A DNA stretch of 64,000 nucleotides from Deroplatys truncata (lineage: Eukaryota > Arthropoda > Insecta > Mantodea > Mantidae), in NCBI GenBank assembly GCA_030765065.1, contig CM060990.1, positions 418,447,198 to 418,511,197 of the forward strand. The letters are read 5' to 3'. Below are positions 57,627 to 64,000 of the stretch, in pieces. The notes beneath the pieces are model-generated. The model searched no databases and was not told the DNA's origin. It was given only the letters and a program-made list of their open reading frames with translations. Position numbers and translations under genes: made by a program. Position 1 is the stretch's first letter; the number at the start of each line of letters is the position of its first letter.

Positions 57627-58586
57627 TGCAACGGTTGTTGCTTTTTTTACGTGATGAGTTTTTGTATTTGTTAGCCCCACGTTGTGGAACCAATATGCAA
57701 CGGTATTAATGTTGTTTTTACTTCATTAATTGCCATCTTGTGACGTCATTCGTTGGTTTGGTTTGTAGCTCCATCTGGCGTAGCAATTTGTATCAGTTTT
57801 GAAATAATTTATTTTAAATGTCCTCCGGCTAGCTATCATCTTATCTTGGTAGAACATTTATCTCTGTGCAGGTTGTGAATCGGAAAGGAATCTTTTATCC
57901 AGAAATTACACTTAATGACGAAATTTGTTTTATAATCTTTTATTGTCGAACATGTGCACTAACACTTTTACATATTGATGTAAATACTCGCCAAACTGAA
58001 ACTGTTTGTAATAACTTGTCACTTTTAACTCACGTACTTCAACTTTGTGTATATTTAACTGTATAATACTTTAGATTCTCATAATTCTGCTGCGCGTAAC
58101 TTATGACGAACTGAAGACAGCGTGCTAGAAATTTTGATGAACTGGGCGACCGACGTGTAAGGTATTGAGAATTTAGTTGAACTGTGGGGCGATCTACCTC
58201 GGACCTGGCTTATATACTCCCACTCCTCGACATGCCTAAAGATTATAAATGAACTGCTATTGGCTAATAAAACGCGCCAACATTAGCGTCTATTTTAATA
58301 TTCAATGAAAACCACGAATACATATGCTTTAGGAAATGTTCTAGAAGCTTCTACCGAAAAGGCGCGAAACATTACATAACTTCCTTGTTCCCGGTAATGA
58401 TAAACAACTCACCCCATCGCTGCATTATTGCGTTATTATTGACAGTTTCAGTAAAGCCGTATATTATTATTTACCAATAATAATTACAATTAATAAACAT
58501 CTGAAATCAATGTCACATAAAAATACATATTCATATTACAATCGTTATTTACATTTAGGTAATTTATGATACAAATTACCGTATCA
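57627..58586 (-). repeat. 5' LTR of the non-autonomous element
   Basis: 960 bp in the minus sense. U3 occupies 58586 down to 58234. A TATATAAG core promoter box lies at 58216-58209. The R/U5 part runs to 57627 and includes an embedded primer-site-like repeat at about 57665-57687. The 353-bp U3 block equals that of the other LTR except at 58376. Confidence 0.85.
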
Positions 58587-58590
58587 CCTG

Positions 58591-60379
58591 TTAGCTGGAT
58601 TGGCATTCATCAGAATAATGTGCAAGCACCACATATAATCAGCTAGTTGTTCCATCCGAAATGTACCCAGGGATGGCAGATATTTCAAAGTGTCTAGAGT
58701 TTTACTGCACCTACATTCTTAGATATGCGTTAAAATACAATGTACAGCAGTACATAAATAGTGTGACCGTGCACATGAGGCTACCTGTTGGCCGCCGGTA
58801 AGTACCTCTCAATTCAGCACCTGAATAGGCTCTTTGACCAGCAGTCGGAACAATAGCCAGCATGGAAAAATAGCCATTGTGTGCCACTCACCAGTTCGAG
58901 AACATTCCTTTTGGCATATTCTAAAATAGTCTCTCTCCCTCCCTCCCTCCCTCCCCCTCCCTCTCCCTCTCTCACCTTTTGCTTTGTATGTAGGCCTATA
59001 TAAGGGGCTGCTCTTGCTTGGGAGTTGAGCCAATTCTGTTAGTCAAGAAGTTACAGAGTGAAAAGTGGACAGTGACAGGTAGTTCAGTTGAGGTGTGATT
59101 CGAAGGATCAGTTGTGTTGTGTTTCTAGGTGTGCCAAAAGTGACGAAGTGTAATGTTTGTGCTATGCTAGGTGCTTAAGTGATAAATTAAGTGTGTTTCA
59201 CAATAACTGGTGTTCACATTTGCTACAACATGCAAGGATGCATTATTCAGTTGAATTTATAAATTATGTGTGTACACTAAGTAATAATAAAATTTCTATA
59301 TGACTCATTCCATACCAAGCCACACAAATTTTCACAAAATTTGACAATCATGTCTCCAATTCACTTCAAATTTTGTTCATCGATTACAAAAACAAAGTGA
59401 ATTCTCTTGCAAATTCTATTTTTTTTTAAATCGCAATATATTGAAAAATATTGTACATTACTACCTGTGAAAAGCAGTCCATCTCTCTACCTTTAAACTA
59501 GAATATCTCAAAGGTGATAAGTGATAAAATGTTATAAAGTTCAATACAAAGAATATAATCTTTTGCTTAATATTTATTATAATTGATATAATTAATCATT
59601 TTCACCAATTTTTAAAAATAAAAAATTAGAACTATATATTCCTATAAACCCATTTGTTTAAATTTCTATTAAAAAAATCCCTGATGTTTTTGTATACATC
59701 TGCTTAAAACAAAGGTGGGACCCTGTATAGCTAATTTTAAATAAAATAACCTACAAAGGAGTGCATAGCGGGATTCCAGCACAACGCGGCTGAAGAGTAG
59801 CAGCAGTCTGTCATTGGATACCTTGTCAATTGTTCACAGCACTTTAGTTGCACTAGTTTGTTCACATCCTCATTTTTGCGGACATGTCCTCATATTGTAT
59901 GTAAAACTTGCCATCCACAAACAATTTTGAAAATTCCTAGTTTGCCCTCAATTTGTTGAATTGAAGCAAAATTAATCACTTTCTTGTTTATACTCATATA
60001 AATCACTGAGAAATTTAGCTTTCATATGTTGGCACAAATCTTTTAAATCTTATAGGTTTGTTAACTTGCTTTCATTGAACTGATTTCCGTTCCGGCTGGA
60101 CTTCTGGTTTCGTCCGTCATACACTTTCACAATACATGTGCATCAGATACAATCTACTTTCCAGGGTCAAAAATTAAGCAATCAAGAGGTAAATGAATGT
60201 GATTTACAAACATTTTATTTAATTGTTTATTTATTTGTTGTATGTAATTTAAACATAACAGGCCTGAGCCAGTTACGGTTATTGAACTATTCATTACAAC
60301 AAAGGTAACTCTTTTGGCAATATATCGTACGTCTAATAATTTCCTGGCACAATCTTATATTTATTACACATTTTCTTCA
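58591..60379. other. Unassigned stretch with a TATA motif
   Basis: A CT-rich tract lies at 58930-58975. A strong TATATAAG at 58997-59004, followed by moderately GC-richer sequence to about 59240, looks like a core promoter or a solo LTR end, but no boundaries were found. The block at 59300-59420 (cattccataccaagccac) resembles a transposon untranslated region I have met in other arthropods, without a name. Confidence 0.35.
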
Positions 60380-62100
60380 AAATGCTGAAGAGAAAATGCA
60401 GATTTACTGATAATCTTCAAAAAAGATTTCCTCTTTTCGCCACGAAGAAGAAGAATCTGAAGCAGAATGTATGACTTGTCCAGCACTTTAGCCTCCGTTG
60501 CAAACCATGGTGCCAGAGATCTAGAAATACACATTAAATCAGACAAACATTGTAGGAATGTGACAGAAGTAAATTCCTCTAGTAAAGTGACAAGTTATTT
60601 TATCAAAACAAATACAAACCTTGATGAGAGTGTTTGTGTCGCTGAAGACACCCTCAATTTCATGTTGTAACTCACCAAAATTCATGCAATTCAATGAATT
60701 GCACTCCTATATTACTGAAGAGTATCTTTCCTTATTCTGCAATAGCTGCTGAGATGCCATGTGCTAAAACCAAAACCAAAGCCACAGTGGACTCTGTGTT
60801 GGCACCACATTCAGTGGAAACTGTGATAAAATCATCATAGAATATTCCCTTTTTTAGGCGTTTGCACAGATGCAAGTATTATGCAGCTGTCAAATTATTT
60901 CGTATCCTTTTGCATTACTTTGACTTGTGTATTAAAGTCTTAAATGTTGAAAGCAAACAAAGTGAAACAGCTGAAACAATAGCTAATTATGCTAGTGACA
61001 TCTTATATAATTTTGGACTTGAGAACAAGTGTGTGGCTTTGGGTGGGGGGATAATTGCAATGTTTGGTGGTATCAATAGGAAGGAGGTAAAGAATATCTT
61101 TTCTAACCTGAAGAGGCTGTTAAAATCCTCGTAAGTTAGGATTGGTTGCCCAGCACGACTTTTCAGTAATTGTACAACTTGGTACTGATCTCTTGGACTT
61201 AAGACTTGCAATCTCCTATCTTCAAAATTTAAATTACTTTTCAGTCTACCTGTTCGAGTAGAATCCTTAAAAGAATTTTGTGAATTTGTTCAAGTTGAAT
61301 ACCAGCAATTGCTCTATCACAGCAAAACCTACTGGCTGACATTGCTCCCAGCTGTTCAGAGGATTATCCACATGTATCAACTTTAAAATCCTATTTTTTG
61401 TCACAAAATAAGCCTCCTGTTTTTAAGTTGTTGTTTTCAGATCCGTTCAGTGAAGTATATCTGTACCATCTTACCATCTGCAGTCTGTGATCAGTGTGTT
61501 CCATTCTCACATCAATGAAATAGAAAGAGAAAGAGAAGAAAACTTAATTGATGTTGTAAATGTCCTCTTATCAATTAACTGTATACTTTACAAAAATGTA
61601 AAAATAAAGCTTTCATTCCACTGAAGGTAAAGTATATGCTTAATTGTTTAGAGGGAGATGGCCATGTCGAAGTCAAAAAATTTCATGACATGAGCAATTT
61701 ATATGAAGGATGCCTGGAGTGCCTAAATATGCAAGTTCAGCCACTGTATGAATTCACGGGCTTTAAGTGACTAAGTTTTGAGTATGTCATGGGAAAATGT
61801 TGGAAGATTCAATCCAATTTTTGAATGACACAGGTATGGACATTGATGATCATTATGCATTTGATCAGTTTTGCAATTTAGAAAAATTTGCAGCCAGCTA
61901 CAAGAATCAGTTGCCTTCACTATATTGAGAGCAGTAGGAGTGAGGAATTGTACTCAAAAATAGTGAAAATTGCACAATTTTTTTTTTTTTTTGCAATCCC
62001 TGCACACAATGCTTATGTTGAAACCTTTTTCCCTAATTCAGTCACAGTGGACCACAGAAAGGAACAGATTTCTTGTAAGTTCAGCTAAGTCCATACCAAT
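60380..62100 (+). pseudogene. hAT transposase relic with BED-like start
   Basis: The plus strand with shifts reads VANHGARDLEIHIKSDKHC (a BED-type zinc finger remainder), FIKTNTNLDESVCVAEDTLN, then KYYAAVKLFRILLHYFDLCI, KVLNVESKQSETAETIANYA and SDILYNFGLENKCVALGGGI (the catalytic-region DNT..N motif is decayed to GGGI). Next come RKEVKNIFSNLKRLLKSS, GCPAH, FVEVEYQQLLYHSKTYWLT-like, KVKYMLNCLEGDGHVEVKKF and finally KIAQFFFFFAIPAHNAYVET (usually IP.HNA.VER.FS). Order and motifs fit a hAT transposase of the type abundant in insects. A right-end-like gtggcaaccctattc lies at 62429; the left end was not found. Many stops. Confidence 0.75.
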
Positions 62101-62440
62101 GGTTAGGTTTAATTTTAAACATTTCACATGCAAGGAGTTGTTCTAATATTTGCTACAGAATAAAAACATTCTTTAAAAAATCAGGTCAAGTGAAAAACAC
62201 ACATGTGATACTGCAGCTGAATGAACAATTTTACTGCTAAGGGTTATAATTTCCAATGTTTAAAATAACTTATAATATTATGTATAATTTCAGCCATGCC
62301 TATATCATTAAAAATAAGAATTAGAACCAGTGAATACTCTACTAGTGGGTTAGGGCATATATTAAGTAACGTATAAGAGAAATTTCACTTTTCAGAAAAG
62401 TCTCCTCATTTCAGCAGACCAGACTGTGGCAACCCTATTC
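62101..62440. other. Tail of the hAT relic, noncoding
   Basis: AT-rich sequence leading to the candidate hAT terminus near 62440. No other signal. Confidence 0.4.
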
Positions 62441-62449
62441 ACATACAAC

Positions 62450-63870
62450 TGTTAAATCTGGCATTACAGTTGAGAAAAATTCAAACTTTGCCTCCCATAG
62501 GATAAGATTGAATTTAACTACAATTTAAATAATCACTTTTTTCCCCTTCATGCTCAAGTGAATACCATCTGGCTATTATTGCATTTGAGGTAAAGGAATG
62601 TAGCTTTACAGCACCAGGGATCACTTTCACAATGCTGTATCTTGTCTTAAAATGGTCACTATGTTCCTGATGTAGACACTCCATGAGAAATATGAACCTT
62701 ATTTTGGGAATATGTTTATTTGTCCAAATAAATCATTCTTTGGGAGTTACAAATGGATCCTGAGAGGGCTATAGAATGGCCCTCACTGCTAATCTTTTAG
62801 TAGCAGCTACAATATCATCACATGGTCCTTTTCCGTATGACATCACAAAGAAATGCCACTCAGCATGAATACCAAAGTCATCCTCACGGTAGCACAAATT
62901 AGAACATTGTTTTTTAATTTTTATACTGAGCACTGGCACCATCAGACGAGTAATAAATCTTCTTCAAATGTTTAATTTCTTTTTTTAAAAGCTCTATCAG
63001 TTCTGTCTGAAAAATAAAGGCAGTGTCATGCTTCAGGTTCTCTGAAATTGAAACAAAGTTTAGTTGACACATTTCACTGCACTGCTTGAAACAGACAACA
63101 AATGAGTGTACTGTAGCTTGGTTGTTATTCCAACGTATGCCTTGGACTGAATCTTGCACAACAAATGCAAAGTTTTCTGAAAAATCAGAAATAATGATGC
63201 AGTCTCCTTCCTCAAGATATTCCAGAAACAAAGACTGTTGCTGAGCTATAAACACATGAGGTATTAAATTATTTAGTTTATGCTAATTTCTCCAACTATT
63301 CTTGTACTGGAAATTCCAAAGTTTCTAAATCTGTTTTGTTCACAGTAACCCACTGCTTACACCTAACATATAGTATGTCTTCTGCATCAACTAATTATTA
63401 AGTATGCAGTAAGGTTATCGGTTCCAGGACAAACTGGGCATTCCAAAAGACAACAAAGCTGAGATGGAGGATTGCAAATTATTTGAGCTATGGTATCTTT
63501 ATAACTATTCTGCTTTCTTCAGTAAGTTTTGGAATATTTGCACCACCAATAACAACTTAACATTTGCATGATAGACATAGATGCACATGGTATAAGTTCC
63601 ATGAGATCCAGATAAAATACAATGTTTAGGTCTTAGCTCAACAAATTTGGAAAATCCAATTTTCACTGCTCAGTATTCATCCTTAAAATGCTGGTAGGTT
63701 TCTCTTGGAGTGCATAGCATCAGTCTCTTTTGTTTTTGTACCTTTTGTCGTTCTCTCTCAAACTAAGAAAATTCTTCTTCCCTAGCATCACTCTACGTAC
63801 TTCATCTGAAGTGTAAAATTCGAGGACCTTTTGCACCTTTTGCAGTTCTTTTTTCAGGCTTTACACTCAG
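62450..63870 (-). pseudogene. Unclassified transposon-type protein relic
   Basis: On the minus strand an open stretch at 63255-62914 reads IISDFSENFAFVVQDSVQGI, RWNNNQATVHSFVVCF, LNFVSISENLKHDTAF and KKIYYSSDGASAQYKN. After a frame change it reads YREDDFGIHAEWHFFVMSYG and KGPCDDIVAATKRLAVRA. The SDGxxxQYKN and HFFxxSxGKGPCDxxxxxxKR blocks belong to a protein family found in many arthropod and cnidarian genomes, in multicopy and transposon-like form. I cannot assign an enzyme class. A decayed upstream part (VLEFYTSDEVRRVMLGKKNF near 63.8 kb) fits the same protein. It is broken by stops. Confidence 0.5.
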
Positions 63871-64000
63871 ATGTTGACAATATTCCCTTCTCTGCAGCAA
63901 GTTCTTTTGCCTTCCTAATCATATGAACTGATGCGTCAAAGTGTTGCTGAATTTTTTTTATATGGCCAGTCTTAAAAAATGGTTAGTATTTGTAATTTTA
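63871..64000. other. Window edge, possible N-terminal part of the relic
   Basis: No independent motif. It may continue the minus-strand relic beyond the window. Confidence 0.3.

Larger units (their letters stand above)
54473..58590 (-). mobile_element. Non-autonomous LTR retrotransposon with mosaic LTRs
   Basis: The element spans 54477-58586 and is flanked by cctg at 54473-54476 and 58587-58590. In element orientation (minus strand) the 5' LTR is 57627-58586 (960 bp) and the 3' LTR is 54477-55415 (939 bp). Both start TGATACGG and end CGYYGCA-like. A primer-binding-site-like TTGGCACCCAGAACGTGGGG follows the 5' LTR. The 2.2-kb interior has a leader, one 335-codon coiled-coil ORF and an AT-rich tail with a tandem repeat. 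It has no protease, RT or integrase. It must be mobilised by an autonomous relative, likely a Gypsy- or Pao-type element (inference). The 4-bp target duplication is short enough to be chance. Confidence 0.85.

Noticed and set aside
1..64000. A CRISPR array, defence island, prophage or biosynthetic cluster
   Set aside because: The window is eukaryotic intronic DNA. No spaced repeat array or gene cluster exists on either strand.

Overview
This window is eukaryotic, almost certainly from an insect with a large, transposon-rich, AT-rich genome. There are no operons, bacterial signals or CRISPR arrays. The backbone is one host gene on the minus strand. Three short exons, at 49615-49779, 37045-37202 and 2598-2820, join in phase with canonical GT/AG borders. 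They encode an Arg/Ser-rich linker and one RRM of Split ends (Spen/SHARP family). Between them lie introns of 12.4 kb and 34.2 kb. The exon ending at 2598 is followed by an intron that leaves the window on the left. The stretch right of 49.8 kb holds no exon I can recognise and is probably upstream intron. Blattodea or another polyneopteran fits the style of the tRNA-derived SINEs and the intron size, but that is inference.

Almost everything else is transposon debris inside Spen introns. Left to right: an internally deleted LINE carrying a 156-bp hAT-type MITE (1-1.15 kb); a 760-bp element with 23-bp inverted repeats (1.6-2.36 kb); a hAT transposase relic (3.0-4.9 kb); a second LINE (4.9-6.0 kb); Penelope endonuclease pieces in opposite orientations (6.05-6.7 kb); a mariner-like element (7.46-8.79 kb); a 5'-truncated processed retrocopy of lysosomal membrane protein LAMP1 (9.4-10.84 kb); a twin-primed LINE (11.3-12.9 kb); a Penelope element (13.0-14.6 kb); nested SINEs (16.2-16.9 kb); a dead piggyBac (17.1-18.8 kb); more SINEs; a second Penelope element with a GC-rich ORF1-only LINE inside it (22.68-25.13 kb); a Tc1 relic and a full-length dead mariner (26.7-29.1 kb). 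Between 30.7 and 42.7 kb there are three copies of an unclassified repeat of about 0.75 kb. One copy was split by a Tc1 element and by an insertion that carries a 106-bp near-perfect palindrome. A young LINE fragment with an open frame lies at 40.57-41.71 kb.

The 42.7-54.5 kb stretch is nearly featureless apart from the Arg/Ser exon. At 54.48-58.59 kb lies a non-autonomous LTR retrotransposon with a single 335-codon coiled-coil ORF and no pol. Its LTRs are mosaic: 353 bp of U3 differ at one base, while the promoter/R/U5 side is strongly diverged. A hAT relic (60.4-62.1 kb) and an unclassified transposon-type protein relic (62.4-63.9 kb) close the window.

I found no convincing new molecular system. 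The most interesting items are the mosaic LTR element, the palindrome-bearing insertion, the unclassified repeat family and the LAMP1 retrocopy. Frames were read by eye, so boundaries given as approximate may move by tens of bases.
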